Position numbers and translations under genes: made by a program
The notes under the pieces: generated by a model
What the model was told of the DNA's origin: nothing
What the model saw: only the letters and a program-made list of their open reading frames with translations
Database searches by the model: none
Assembly: GCA_963735045.1 (NCBI GenBank)
Contig: CAVTIZ010000003.1
Span: forward strand, 1,178,001 to 1,242,000
Reading direction: 5' to 3'
Source of the DNA: Salsipaludibacter sp963735045
Lineage (GTDB): Bacteria; Actinomycetota; Nitriliruptoria; Nitriliruptorales; Nitriliruptoraceae
Length of the DNA: 64,000 bases
In this document: piece after piece, positions 39,988 to 51,153 of the stretch
Layout: each line of letters begins with the position of its first letter
How positions within the stretch are numbered: the stretch's first letter is position 1

Positions 39988-41245
39988 CCAGCCCGTGGCG
40001 GACGCCGAACAGGGCATGGAGATCGGCGGGGACGACGACCACGCCCTGCTCGACGTCCGCAACCTCGTCAAGCACTTCCCGCTGACCCAGGGCATCGTGT
40101 TCAAGCGCACCGTCGGCCAGATCCAGGCGGTCGACGACGTGTCGTTCGAACTGCATGCCCGGGAGACCCTCGGACTGGTGGGGGAGTCCGGATCGGGGAA
40201 GTCCACCGTCGCCCGGACCCTGTTGCGACTGCACGAGCCCACCGGCGGCGAGGCCTTCTTCCAGGGCCGCGACCTGTTCAAGCTCTCGGCGTCGGACATG
40301 CGCGCCGCCCGCCGTGACATCCAGATGATCTTCCAGGACCCGTACTCGTCGCTGAACCCGCGCATGACCGTGGGCGACATCGTGGCCGAACCGTGGCGCA
40401 TCCACACCGGCATCCTCGCCCGCGACAAGCAACGCGCCCGCGTGGCGGAGCTGTTGGACCTGGTGGGGCTGAACCCCGACCACATCAACCGCTTCCCCCA
40501 CCAGTTCTCGGGTGGCCAGCGACAGCGCATCGGGGTGGCCCGGGCGCTGGCCGTCAACCCCAAGGTGATCATCGCCGACGAGCCCGTGTCGGCCCTGGAC
40601 GTGTCCGTGCAGGCCCAGGTCGTGAACCTCCTGGAGGACATCCAGGAGGAGTTCGGGATCGGGTTCCTGTTCATCGCCCACGACCTGTCGGTGGTGCGCC
40701 ACATCGCCGACCGCGTGGCCGTGATGTACCTCGGGCGCATCATCGAGGTCGGCACCGAGGCCGAGATCTACCAGCGACCCGTGCACCCCTACACCCAGGC
40801 GCTGCTGTCGGCCGCCCCGATCGCCGACCCCAGGCGACGTGCCGAGTCCGAGCGCATCCTGCTGGAGGGCGACCTGCCGTCCCCGTCGGACCCGCCCTCG
40901 GGATGCCGTTTCCGCACCCGGTGCTGGTTGTTCAACCAGATGGAGGCCGAGGACGAGGCCACGGGGGGCAATCGCACCGAGAAGTGCATCAGCGACGACC
41001 CCGTCCTGGAGGACCGCGGCTTCGACCACCCCTCGGCCTGCCACTACCCCCAGGAGCGCGAGATCATCGCCACCGTCGAAGCGTCGAGGGTCGGCGTCGT
41101 GCTGCCCGACGAGCGCAAGGTCAAGGTCCGCGACGAGCGTGAGCTCGAGGCCGGGGTGCGTGCCGAGGAGGACGCCTCGATCGCCAAGGCCGAGGAGGCC
41201 CGCGCCAAGGCCCTCGAGGAGGCCAAGACCATCGAGGACGCCTGA
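39974..41245 (+). CDS. oppF: Peptide ABC importer ATPase OppF with coiled-coil tail
   Basis: 423-residue second ATPase. Walker A GESGSGKSTVARTLLRL, Q-loop IFQDPYSSLNPRMTVGDIV, signature FSGGQRQRIGVARAL, Walker B IIADEPVSALDVSVQ and H-loop IAHDLSVVRHIADRVAVMYLG. The C-terminal domain keeps the Cys residues CRFRTRCWLF and EKCI. The last 60 residues are unusual: a charged, Ala/Glu/Lys-rich helix (EEDASIAKAEEARAKALEE) predicted to form a coiled coil, absent from standard OppF. ATG at 39974 overlaps oppD by 14 nt with GAGGAG 7 nt upstream. Confidence 0.92.
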
Positions 41246-41261
41246 CGGCCCGGTCTGCCGC

Positions 41262-41310
41262 CGCCCCACCCGCCCCACCCGCCCCCCCGTCCACCCCGTC
41301 CACCCCGCCG
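41262..41310 (+). repeat. C-rich 9-bp tandem tract in the tpiA leader
   Basis: CGCCCCACC-type and CGTCCACCC-type units repeat about five times between the oppF stop and the tpiA ribosome-binding site. It resembles the C-rich tandem tract before gap. No hairpin can form from it. Confidence 0.5.
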
Positions 41311-41334
41311 ACGACCACCCCCCGAGGAGCACCC

Positions 41335-42108
41335 ATGCCCACGCGCGCGCCGATCATGGCCGGCAACTGGAAGATGCACAAGGACCACCTCGAGGCCACG
41401 CAGCTGGTCCAGAAGCTGGCCTACCACCTCCAGGAGGAGGACTACGAGGACCAGGACGTCGTGGTGTGCCCTCCGTTCGTGTCGCTGCGCAACATCCAGG
41501 TCCTGCTCGACGCCGAGCACCTGCCGATCCAGCTGGGCGCCCAGAACGTCCACCAGGAGGAGTCCGGGGCCTTCACCGGGGAGATCTCGGCCCCGATGCT
41601 GGCGCGGCTGGACGTGGACTGGGTGATCGTGGGCCACTCCGAGCGCCGCCAGCTGTTCGGCGAGGACGACGAACTGGTGGCCGCCAAGGCCGTGGCGGCC
41701 CAGGCCGCCGGCCTGGCCCCGATCGTGGCCGTGGGCGAGACCCTCGAACAACGCCAGGCCGGTGACGCCAAGCGGGTCGTGGACACCCAGTTGCGCGGGT
41801 CGCTGGCCGGCGTGTCGGTCGACGACCCGTCCCGACTGGTCGTGGCCTACGAGCCGATCTGGGCCATCGGGACCGGCGAGACCGCCAGTGCCGACGACGC
41901 CCAGGACATGTGCGCGCACGTGCGTTCCGTGGTTGCGGACCTGCACGGCGACGAGGTCGCCGACCAGGTCCGCGTGCAGTACGGGGGGTCGGTCAAGCCC
42001 GGCAACGTGCGCGAGCTGATGGGCCAGCCCGACATCGACGGGGCGCTGGTCGGCGGGGCCTCGCTCAACGCCGACGACTTCGCCCTGATCGTCACGCATC
42101 GGCGCTGA
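41335..42108 (+). CDS. tpiA: Triosephosphate isomerase
   Basis: 257-residue TIM barrel interconverting glyceraldehyde-3-phosphate and dihydroxyacetone phosphate. Motifs: AGNWKMHK (Asn and Lys of the active site), VGHSERRQLFGE (catalytic His), VVAYEPIWAIGTG (catalytic Glu and flexible loop) and YGGSVKPGN (phosphate binding). ATG at 41335 follows GAGGAG. It normally directly follows pgk; here the peptide importer is in between. Confidence 0.96.
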   Translation: MPTRAPIMAGNWKMHKDHLEATQLVQKLAYHLQEEDYEDQDVVVCPPFVSLRNIQVLLDAEHLPIQLGAQNVHQEESGAFTGEISAPMLARLDVDWVIVGHSERRQLFGEDDELVAAKAVAAQAAGLAPIVAVGETLEQRQAGDAKRVVDTQLRGSLAGVSVDDPSRLVVAYEPIWAIGTGETASADDAQDMCAHVRSVVADLHGDEVADQVRVQYGGSVKPGNVRELMGQPDIDGALVGGASLNADDFALIVTHRR

Positions 42109-42241
42109 CCGCCGACCACCTCGCCGGTCCCACCCGGAACCCGCGACGGGACCGCGCCCGGACGGTGAACGAGTCCGGCAACGGGCCGGAACGGGCTGCG
42201 GCAGCGCGACGAAGGACCGCCTGGCACGACCGCCGGACCGG

Positions 42242-42247
42242 TAGGAT
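42242..42247 (+). promoter_or_regulatory. Putative -10 box (TAGGAT) of the BlaI/M56 pair
   Basis: TAGGAT lies 30 nt before ATG 42278, with TTGGAGG between as ribosome-binding site. The BlaI-like protein probably autoregulates here, but no clear dyad operator was recognised. Confidence 0.45.
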
Positions 42248-42277
42248 CGAAGCATCGAACCCACGTTGGAGGCCCCC

Positions 42278-42679
42278 ATGGGCAGGCGTCAGGATCCGCT
42301 GGAGTCCCTGCTGGGACCCCTCGAGCAGGACGTGATGGACGTGGTGTGGCGACTCCGGGATGCCACCGTGCGCGACGTGCACGAGGAATTGGTGCAAGAC
42401 CGCAAGATCGCCTACACCACCGTGATGACCACCATGGCGCGGTTGGCCACCAAGGGCCTGCTCACCCGTGACACCACGGGCCTGGCCCATCGGTATCGCC
42501 CCACCGTGACCCAGGACACCTACCTGCGGTCGGCCCTCGGGCGCGTGCTGGGATGGGCGCTGGACCGGTACCCGGAGCCGGCCGCGAGCTACCTCATGGA
42601 GGTCGTGGACTCCGCCGACGATCGCAGCCTGGACGAGTTGCGCGCGGCTGTGGATCGCCGACGCGCCGAGGAGGACTAG
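42278..42679 (+). CDS. BlaI/MecI/CopY-family transcriptional repressor
   Basis: 133 residues: an N-terminal winged helix (LGPLEQDVMDVVWRLRDATVRDVHEEL, then IAYTTVMTTMARLATKGLLTR) and a short helical dimerisation tail. Relatives repress beta-lactamase, mecA or copper genes and are cleaved when a membrane protease senses the signal. The next gene encodes an M56 membrane peptidase and overlaps the stop codon, so the pair forms a BlaI-BlaR1-like signalling unit. No beta-lactamase gene is nearby; the inducer is unknown. Confidence 0.88.
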   Translation: MGRRQDPLESLLGPLEQDVMDVVWRLRDATVRDVHEELVQDRKIAYTTVMTTMARLATKGLLTRDTTGLAHRYRPTVTQDTYLRSALGRVLGWALDRYPEPAASYLMEVVDSADDRSLDELRAAVDRRRAEED

Positions 42680-44091
42680 TGGGGGACGGGGGGATCCTGC
42701 TCGCCCTGCCGACCCAGTCGGTCGCCATCCGACTGGTGCTGGGCGCCGTCATCGCGTTCGCCGTGGTGCGGTGGGTCCTGCATGCCAACCTGCGCTCCGT
42801 CCGCGTCCGGGTCGCGGCCGCCCTGGTGCCGGCCGGCGTCCTGGTGACCATCGTGGTCGCCTCGCTGGCCGATCCACGACTGCCGACCCTCATGCTGCCT
42901 GCCGATGGGTCCGGGCCCGTCCTGCCCGTGCAACTGGACAACGACTACACCTACCTCGCGCCGATCGCGGTGTCGGTGCTGGTCGGTGCCTGGGCGATCG
43001 TCGCGAGCGGGCGCATGCTGCTGCGGATCGTGCGCGTGGCCCGTGCCAACCGACGTGCCCGCCGCGACGTCGCCGCGGGCACGCTGCCGGGTGACCTGGC
43101 GTGGACCGTCGGCCGGCTGGCGGGCGACTTCGGCGTCCGGGTGCCCCGCGCGGCCCTGACGACCTGTCCCGGTGGCGCGATGCTGGTCGGCATCCGCCAC
43201 CCGGTCCTGCTGTTGGACGCCGCGTTCGTCGGGCGGCTCGACGACGAGGAGGTCGAGGGTGTCATTGCCCACGAACTGGCCCACCTCGCCCGTCGGGACA
43301 ACCTCATCGCCCTGCTCTTCGGCCTGGCACGGGACCTCGTGTTCTTCATGCCGGGTGGGAACTGGGCCGTGCGCCGCCTGCTGGTCGAGCGCGAACTCGC
43401 TGCCGACCTCGCGGCCATCGAACGCACCCGCCGGCCCGGGGCGTTGGCGGCGGGGCTGGTCAAGGTGCTGGACATGACCTCGGGCCACCACGGCACGGCG
43501 GAGGCGGCGTGCGCGTCGCTGATGCCCGCGGGGACCCTGACCACACGGGTCGAGGCGCTGTGCGACGATCGTCCGCCACCCGGCCCCGTTCGCCACACCG
43601 CCGAGGCGCTCGCCCTGGTCACCACCTTCGTCGCCCTGGTCGTGGTGTCCACCCTGGTGCCGCGATTGGTCGCCGGTGACGATCCCGAGGACGCGCTTGC
43701 GCTGTACGTGGCCGGTTCGGCGCCCGTGCCCGATGTCGGCACACCGGCCGTGGCCCCACCGGCACGGGCCTTCGCGACCTACCACGCCTCCCCGGACCGC
43801 GGCAGCCAGGACCCGTCGACCGTCCCCGCCCCCGGCAGGGCGCTCGACACCCCGGCCGCCGAGGAACCCGCCCGAGCCGACCTGGTGGACGCCCCCGACA
43901 ACCTCTCGGCGGGGATGCTGCGGGCCTGCACCACCGACGCCACGTGTGGACTGGTCGAGCCCACGGCCACCACGTTGGAACTGCAGCCCCGCACCGTGCT
44001 GGTCCAGGCCGACATCGAGGTCAAGTGGCGCGCCCGCCAGATCGCCCACAGCGGGGACCTGCGCGTCTTCCGCCTGTCCTCCCGCGGCTGA
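42679..44091 (+). CDS. M56 (BlaR1-like) membrane peptidase without sensor domain
   Basis: 470 residues. The N-terminal part has two helices (SVAIRLVLGAVIAFAVVRW, VRVAAALVPAGVLVTIVVASL), then one more, and the peptidase domain with VIAHELAHLARRDN (HExxH zinc site). A further helix (ALALVTTFVALVVVSTLV) precedes an outer tail of about 130 residues with two cysteines (LRACTTDATCG). The tail is not the penicillin-binding sensor of true BlaR1, so the signal is unknown. GTG at 42679 overlaps the BlaI stop with GAGGAGGA upstream. It may also be a plain maturation protease. Confidence 0.82.
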   Translation: MGDGGILLALPTQSVAIRLVLGAVIAFAVVRWVLHANLRSVRVRVAAALVPAGVLVTIVVASLADPRLPTLMLPADGSGPVLPVQLDNDYTYLAPIAVSVLVGAWAIVASGRMLLRIVRVARANRRARRDVAAGTLPGDLAWTVGRLAGDFGVRVPRAALTTCPGGAMLVGIRHPVLLLDAAFVGRLDDEEVEGVIAHELAHLARRDNLIALLFGLARDLVFFMPGGNWAVRRLLVERELAADLAAIERTRRPGALAAGLVKVLDMTSGHHGTAEAACASLMPAGTLTTRVEALCDDRPPPGPVRHTAEALALVTTFVALVVVSTLVPRLVAGDDPEDALALYVAGSAPVPDVGTPAVAPPARAFATYHASPDRGSQDPSTVPAPGRALDTPAAEEPARADLVDAPDNLSAGMLRACTTDATCGLVEPTATTLELQPRTVLVQADIEVKWRARQIAHSGDLRVFRLSSRG

Positions 44092-44126
44092 CGACCCCGA
44101 AGTCGCATCCGCGTCCGTCCCACCGA

Positions 44127-44132
44127 TATCCT
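44127..44132 (+). promoter_or_regulatory. Putative -10 box (TATCCT) of secG
   Basis: TATCCT lies 31 nt before the secG ATG, followed by GAAGG near the start. It implies secG is expressed apart from the BlaI/M56 pair. Confidence 0.4.
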
Positions 44133-44163
44133 CGCCGTCCGCCACCGTTCGAAGGTTCATCCG

Positions 44164-44385
44164 ATGGTGATCGCCCTCATCGTGCTGCAAGTCATCTTCT
44201 GCCTCTTCATCGTCCTGTTCGTGCTGCTGCACCGCGGCAGCGGGGGTGGCCTGTCCGACATGTTCGGTGGTGGCGGGGGCTCGCTGGGCGGGTCGGCCGT
44301 CGTGGAGAAGAACCTGGACCGCATCACGGTGGTCAGCATCGTCGGGGCCATGATCACCAGCATGCTGCTGGTCCGCCTGATGTAG
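44164..44385 (+). CDS. secG: Preprotein translocase subunit SecG
   Basis: 73-residue membrane protein of the SecYEG channel. Two helices (VIALIVLQVIFCLFIVLFVLL and TVVSIVGAMITSMLLVRL) flank the conserved loop HRGSGGGLSDMFGGGGG. Length and motif match actinobacterial SecG. It is normally directly after tpiA; here the BlaI/M56 pair intervenes. Confidence 0.94.
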   Translation: MVIALIVLQVIFCLFIVLFVLLHRGSGGGLSDMFGGGGGSLGGSAVVEKNLDRITVVSIVGAMITSMLLVRLM

Positions 44386-44399
44386 GGGTCTGCACGGGC

Positions 44400-46118
44400 G
44401 TGACGGGCCGCAGCGCCCGACCGTCGCGACGACCGTCGTCACGAGGGTCGTCGTCGAAGCTCGCCATCGCCGGCCTGGTCGCCGCCGTGGCGATCACCGC
44501 CTGCACCGGTGCGGCATCCGGCACGGCGCCCCCGCCGGTGACCTCCGCACCGGTGACCCCCTTGCCGAGCGCGACGCCGACCGTGGTGCCCCCGGTGCCG
44601 GAGCCGTCGGCCATGACCACGGCACGACCACAGCGCCGACTGCGCTACGCCCTGGATCGTGAACCGGCGTCCCTGGACCCCTTCCAGGTCCGCGACGAGG
44701 CCGGACGCACGGTGGTCGACGCCGTCCACGACTCGTTGACCCGGATGTCGCCGAACCTCGTCGTGGTCCAACCCGCCGCCGCCGAGTCGTGGGAGTCCTC
44801 CGACGACCTCCGCACATGGACCTTCACGCTGCGTCCTGACGCCGTCTGGCACGACGGGACACCCGTCGTGGCCGGGGACTTCGTCCGGGCGTATCGCCGA
44901 CTGGCACTGCGCGAGGAACCGGCCCCGTTCAACCGGTGGGTGCTGGACCCCCTGCGCGACGACGACGGTGGCATCGACGTGCGGGCCCGCGACGACCGGA
45001 CCCTGGAGATCCACCTCCCGCGTCCGGACGGGGACCTGCCGACGCTGGTGTCGGACCCGGCCCTGGCCCCTCGCCACCCGGACGGGTTCGACCCCGAGCA
45101 ACCGGTCGGCAACGGGCCGTTCCGGATGGTGGAGCCGTGGGCGCACAACCAGTTCGTCCGCCTCGCCCCGGCGACCGACCACTGGGAGCCGGTGACCCTG
45201 GACGAGGTCGTGCTGCCGATCTACGCCCAACGGGGCGCCGACGAGATCCAGTACGCCGACTTCCGTGCCGGCTCCCTGGACGTCGCGGCGGTGCCCGTCG
45301 AGGAGGTGACCCCCGCCGTGGCCATGTTCGGGTCGGGGTCGGGTGGGTACCGGGGTCCCGGCGTCCTGACGGGCGAGCGGGCCACGGTCGCCTACCTCGG
45401 CTTCGACCTGTCCTCGGCGCCGTGGGACGACCCCGACCTGCGACGGGCCCTGTCGCTGCTGGTCGACCGTGACGTCCTGGTCGCCCAGACCGGACGTGAG
45501 GCCCGCAGTGCCGCCTCCGGGATCGTTCCCGGCGGGCTGCCTGGCGGCGGCCTGGCGCGATGCGACCACTGCGACCGCGACCTCGTGGCGTCGCTGGACC
45601 TGCTGGCGACGGTCGTGTCGCCACCCACCGAGCCCGTGCGGTTGCTTGCCCCCGACGACGCCGCGAACCAGCGTGTGGCCGAGGCGGTCGCGGGCTCGCT
45701 CGAGGATGGGCTCGAGGTCCCCGTGCTGGTCGACACCCTGCCGTTGGCCGACTACGCCCGGGCACTCGCCGACGGCGACTTCGACCTGTTCCTGGCCACG
45801 TTCACGGCCACGCAGGCCTCCATGGGCGGGCTCGTCGAGCCGTTGCTGTGGTCGGGCTCGCCACCGTTGGACAACCCCGGGAGGATCGCGTCCCCGGAGG
45901 TCGACGCGGCGATCGACCGGGCGCGCGACACCGCCAGCCAGACCGTGCGGTTGTCGGCGTGGCAGGACGCCGAGCAGGCCGCCCTGGACCAGGTCCTGGT
46001 GGCGCCCCTGTACCACCCGTTGCTGCGCACGGTCGTGGCCGAGGACGTCACCGGGTTGCGCGTCAGCCCCGACGGCCGGGTGGACCTCGCCACCGTCGAC
46101 GTCGTGGCCGATTCGTGA
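44400..46118 (+). CDS. Family-5 extracellular solute-binding lipoprotein, canonical order
   Basis: 572 residues. Signal ends in VAITAC (lipid-modified Cys), then a Pro/Thr/Ser linker. The domain runs in the normal order: EPASLDPFQ, TWTFTLRPDAVWHDGTPVVAGDFV, VGNGPFRMVEPW, YLGFDLSSAPWDDPDLRRALSLLVDR, then the C-terminal lobe. In the oppA-like gene at 34814 these parts are swapped. GTG at 44400 is chosen because it gives a full signal peptide (15 nt after secG). No permease genes are adjacent, so it may serve another importer or be an orphan. The C-terminal lobe is shortened (no DYPDP motif) and contains RCDHCDRD, a CxxC pair. The stop codon falls inside a tandem repeat. Confidence 0.85.
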   Translation: MTGRSARPSRRPSSRGSSSKLAIAGLVAAVAITACTGAASGTAPPPVTSAPVTPLPSATPTVVPPVPEPSAMTTARPQRRLRYALDREPASLDPFQVRDEAGRTVVDAVHDSLTRMSPNLVVVQPAAAESWESSDDLRTWTFTLRPDAVWHDGTPVVAGDFVRAYRRLALREEPAPFNRWVLDPLRDDDGGIDVRARDDRTLEIHLPRPDGDLPTLVSDPALAPRHPDGFDPEQPVGNGPFRMVEPWAHNQFVRLAPATDHWEPVTLDEVVLPIYAQRGADEIQYADFRAGSLDVAAVPVEEVTPAVAMFGSGSGGYRGPGVLTGERATVAYLGFDLSSAPWDDPDLRRALSLLVDRDVLVAQTGREARSAASGIVPGGLPGGGLARCDHCDRDLVASLDLLATVVSPPTEPVRLLAPDDAANQRVAEAVAGSLEDGLEVPVLVDTLPLADYARALADGDFDLFLATFTATQASMGGLVEPLLWSGSPPLDNPGRIASPEVDAAIDRARDTASQTVRLSAWQDAEQAALDQVLVAPLYHPLLRTVVAEDVTGLRVSPDGRVDLATVDVVADS

Positions 46119-46209
46119 TGGGCCGATTCGTGATGGGCCGATTCGTGATGGGCCGATTCGTGATGGGCCGATTCGTGATGGGCCGATTCGTGATGGGCCG
46201 ATTCGTGAT
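46106..46209 (+). repeat. 15-bp tandem repeat (about 7 copies) at the stop codon of the binding-protein gene
   Basis: ATTCGTGATGGGCCG repeats six times exactly (46111-46200) with a partial seventh copy. The first unit holds the stop TGA of the upstream gene, so extra copies do not alter that protein. 15 is a multiple of 3. It is a likely site of copy-number variation and is not CRISPR (no spacers). Confidence 0.92.
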
Positions 46210-46308
46210 TCGCGGCTGGCGACGGGTCGGAGGTTCGTCACGGGCGCCGTCGACTGGCCCGGTTCTCCGCCCCGGGCTACCCTCATCGTCCGACCAACCG
46301 GTCCCCAC

Positions 46309-46392
46309 GCGCGAGTGGCGGAATTGGTAGACGCGCACGGTTGAGGGCCGTGTCCCCGCAAGGGGGTGAAGGTTCAAGTCCTTTCTCGCGCA
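46309..46392 (+). tRNA. tRNA-Leu, anticodon GAG
   Basis: 84-nt tRNA. The 7-bp acceptor stem GCGCGAG pairs with CTCGCGC, discriminator A. The anticodon stem CACGG/CCGTG holds loop TTGAGGG, anticodon GAG at 46343-46345 (reads CUC). The long variable arm (TGTCCCCGCAAGGGGGT) and the GGTTCAAGTCC T arm identify a leucine tRNA. CCA is not encoded. TACCCT at 46278-46283 is a possible -10 box, and a hairpin follows. Confidence 0.95.
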
Positions 46393-46434
46393 CGACGACG
46401 ACGTCCCCGCACAACACGACTCGTGGGACGCGAG

Positions 46435-46459
46435 GAACCCCGGCCCGTGGCCGGGGTTC
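46435..46459 (+). terminator. Terminator after tRNA-Leu
   Basis: GAACCCCGGCC (46435-46445) pairs exactly with 46449-46459 around the loop CGT, followed by TTGT. It also faces the leftward small gene ending at 46486, so it may serve both strands. Confidence 0.75.
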
Positions 46460-46485
46460 TTGTCATGGAGCCCACGTTCGTTCGG

Positions 46486-46817
46486 TCAGCAGACGCTGTC
46501 GAAGAAGTCGCGGACCTGACCCTCGTCGAAGGCATCGTCGGAACCATCGAGGAAGGACTCGAGCATCACGTCCTCGGCCGCGTTCCAACCGAAGCAGATG
46601 GCTCCTGATCGTCGGGGTCCAGGCTGTCCCACATGAGCTGCAACCCGAGCTCCTGGAGCGTTCCGCTGGCGTCGAGATCGTCGAGGTCGACATCGCCCAG
46701 GTCGAGGTCGCCCAGGTCGAGGTCGCCAAGATCGCCGAACGTGCCGTCCTGACCGATCTGTTCGTAGGTCGAGTCGCGCTCGGAGTCCCGGAAGAGCTCC
46801 TTGCAGACTCCGGTCAT
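46486..46817 (-). pseudogene. Small acidic Cys-containing protein, probably frameshifted
   Basis: From ATG 46817 the frame reads MTGVCKELFRDSERDS, then a run of GDLDLGD units, then LMWDSLDPDDQ and fails to match anything after. In the neighbouring frame the reading continues naturally: ICFGWNAAEDVMLESF, then DAFDEGQVRDFFDSVC and a stop at 46486. Joining at about 46606-46610 by one missing base gives an intact protein of about 111 residues with three cysteines (GVCKEL, AICFGW, DSVC). The GDLDLGD stretch is a short Asp-rich repeat. Family not recognised. It may be a sequence error. It follows DUF3097 in the same direction. Confidence 0.55.
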
Positions 46818-46856
46818 CGCTGTGGAGCCAGGTCCGCACGCGGCGGGGGAGTCCGG

Positions 46857-47657
46857 TCAGCCGTCGCCGGTGGGGGCGGTCACGAAGTCGATGAGCTGCT
46901 CGACGGCGCCGACGAGGCGGCGATCGAGGTCGGTCCAACGGGTGACCCGCGCCAGCAGCAGCGGCCACAGTTCACCGGGGTGGTCGTGGCCCAGCCGCCG
47001 CGTGACGCCGGTCTTGAAGTCCTCCCCACGGGGGACTGAGGGCCACCGCTCCAGTCCGACCACCTCGGGCTTGATCGCGGTCCACACGTCCACGAACGGG
47101 TGCCCGGTCACCAGGGCGTGGGGCGAGCTGACGGTGGCGGCCAGCCGGGACTCCTTGGACCCGTCGACCACGTGGTCGAGCAGGATCCCGACCCGTCGTC
47201 GGGGGGCCGGGTCGAACGCGCGCACCCGGGCGGCCAGGTCGTCGGCCCCGTGCAGCGGCTCCACCACCACGCCCTCGACCCGCAGGTCGTCCCCCCAGAC
47301 CTTCTCGACCAGCTCGGCGTCGTGGTTGCCCTCGACCCAGATGCGCGACGGCAGGGCGACCCGGGCACGGGCGTCGTCCACGGCCAGCGAGCCCGAGGCG
47401 GTCGTGCGCGGTGTCGTCGGGCCCGGCCGCCGACGTGGCACGACCAGGTGCACGACCTCCTCGTCCACGACGAAGGCCTTGTCGAGGCCGAAGGTGCGCG
47501 CACGCCCCCGTCGGTCGGTGAGGGTGACCGTCGTGGCCGTCGCGGCCGTCACGGCCCCGGCGAAGCCGTCGCCGAGGACCTCGACCAGCAGCCCGCGTGC
47601 CAGCGCCCGTTGCGTGGGCGCGGGGGGGCGGGCCGGTCGGAGGTGGTCGGTGGTCAC
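46857..47657 (-). CDS. DUF3097-family protein
   Basis: 266 residues of an actinobacterial family of unknown function. Conserved parts are RIWVEGNHDAELVEKVWGDD followed by LRVEGVVVEPLHG (TOPRIM-like positions), LLDHVVDGSKESRLA, VTGHPFVDVWTAIKP, PRGEDFKTGV and the end VGAVEQLIDFVTA. The Glu and DxD-like acidic residues suggest a metal-dependent nucleic-acid or nucleotide function, but none is shown. GTG at 47657 follows GAGGAG with 5-nt spacing; upstream residues would be low-complexity. Divergent from mobA. Confidence 0.85.
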   Translation of the reverse strand: MTTDHLRPARPPAPTQRALARGLLVEVLGDGFAGAVTAATATTVTLTDRRGRARTFGLDKAFVVDEEVVHLVVPRRRPGPTTPRTTASGSLAVDDARARVALPSRIWVEGNHDAELVEKVWGDDLRVEGVVVEPLHGADDLAARVRAFDPAPRRRVGILLDHVVDGSKESRLAATVSSPHALVTGHPFVDVWTAIKPEVVGLERWPSVPRGEDFKTGVTRRLGHDHPGELWPLLLARVTRWTDLDRRLVGAVEQLIDFVTAPTGDG

Positions 47658-47839
47658 GGGTACTCCTCGTGGGTGGGGGTCGTCGGCCCGGTGCGGGACC
47701 GGCCGACGCGACGACGAGGATGCCAGCCGTCGTCGTGGGTTCCCAGCAGCCGCGTCGGCGCACCGGAGCCGACGGCGTCCAGGGCGCACCCACGACGCCA
47801 CCATCGCGCGCACCCGACCAGCAGGCCGCCGCCGACCTA

Positions 47840-47845
47840 GGATCG
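47840..47845 (+). promoter_or_regulatory. Putative -10 box (TAGGAT) of mobA
   Basis: TAGGAT lies 61 nt before ATG 47907 and matches the recurring -10 pattern. The shared upstream region with the leftward DUF3097 gene is about 250 nt and holds nothing else recognised. Confidence 0.45.
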
Positions 47846-47906
47846 AGGTCCGACGCGGCGCCGGACGGCGACGCGCCACGCTGCGTCACCCGGACCAGGA
47901 AGCCCA

Positions 47907-48533
47907 ATGTCGCTCCCCCTGACGGTGCCCCCGGCCGTGGACGTGGTGGTGGTCGCGGGCGGTGCCAGCCAGCGCATGGGTCGCGACAAGATCGTGCTGG
48001 TCCGGGACGGGCAGCGCCAGGTCGACCACGTGGTCGCCGCCGTCGCGTCGTTGGGCGGCCGCGTGGTGCTGGCCCACGGGAGCCGACCGATCGTGGTGGC
48101 GGGGACGCTGGGCGTGTCGGACACGCCCGGACTGGCCGGACCACTCGCCGGCGTGGTGGCCGGCCTCGACGTCGCGAGCACCCAGCTCGTCGCGGTGGTC
48201 GCGGGCGACCTCGTGGCGCCCCACGCCGGCCTGTTGGCCGCCCTGGCCGCCCACGTGCGTCGCCACGACCTCCCCGGGGCCATGCCGGTCGTCGACGGGC
48301 GGGTGCAACCCCTCCACGCGGTCGTGCGCCGGGACCTGCGCGTCCACCTGCGCACGACCGAGCAGCCCCGGCTCGTGGCGGCCTTCCGCGACGCGGGTGT
48401 CGCCGACGTCGCCGAGGAGCGATGGCGGGCCTGGACCGCGGACGCGCGGCCGGCCGACGACATCGACGTCCCCGACGACCTCGCACGCCTGGTCGGCCTG
48501 GACGGGGCGCCGGCCGACTCCCCGCCGGCCTGA
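47907..48533 (+). CDS. mobA: Molybdenum cofactor guanylyltransferase-like protein (MobA)
   Basis: 208-residue nucleotidyltransferase fold. VVVAGGASQRMGRDKIVL is the MobA signature loop, followed by DTPGLAGPLAGVVAGL, VVAGDLVAPHAGLL (acidic metal site) and VQPLHAVVRRDL. MobA attaches GMP to molybdopterin; the related MobA/MocA group makes the cytosine form used by many xanthine dehydrogenases, so this gene may serve the enzyme at 1043-4775. The C-terminus (DIDVPDDL) is family-typical. Which nucleotide is used cannot be decided here. Confidence 0.82.
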   Translation: MSLPLTVPPAVDVVVVAGGASQRMGRDKIVLVRDGQRQVDHVVAAVASLGGRVVLAHGSRPIVVAGTLGVSDTPGLAGPLAGVVAGLDVASTQLVAVVAGDLVAPHAGLLAALAAHVRRHDLPGAMPVVDGRVQPLHAVVRRDLRVHLRTTEQPRLVAAFRDAGVADVAEERWRAWTADARPADDIDVPDDLARLVGLDGAPADSPPA

Positions 48534-48597
48534 CGACCCGGCCACCCCAACTGGGCCGCCGGCGTCGCCGTCGACGCGACCGGGCCGGACCGCGTGG

Positions 48598-51153
<2,556 letters not shown>

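Noticed and set aside
46106..46209. CRISPR array or coding repeat
   Set aside because: It is a head-to-tail 15-bp repeat without spacers, placed at and after a stop codon; no gene uses the repeated frame.
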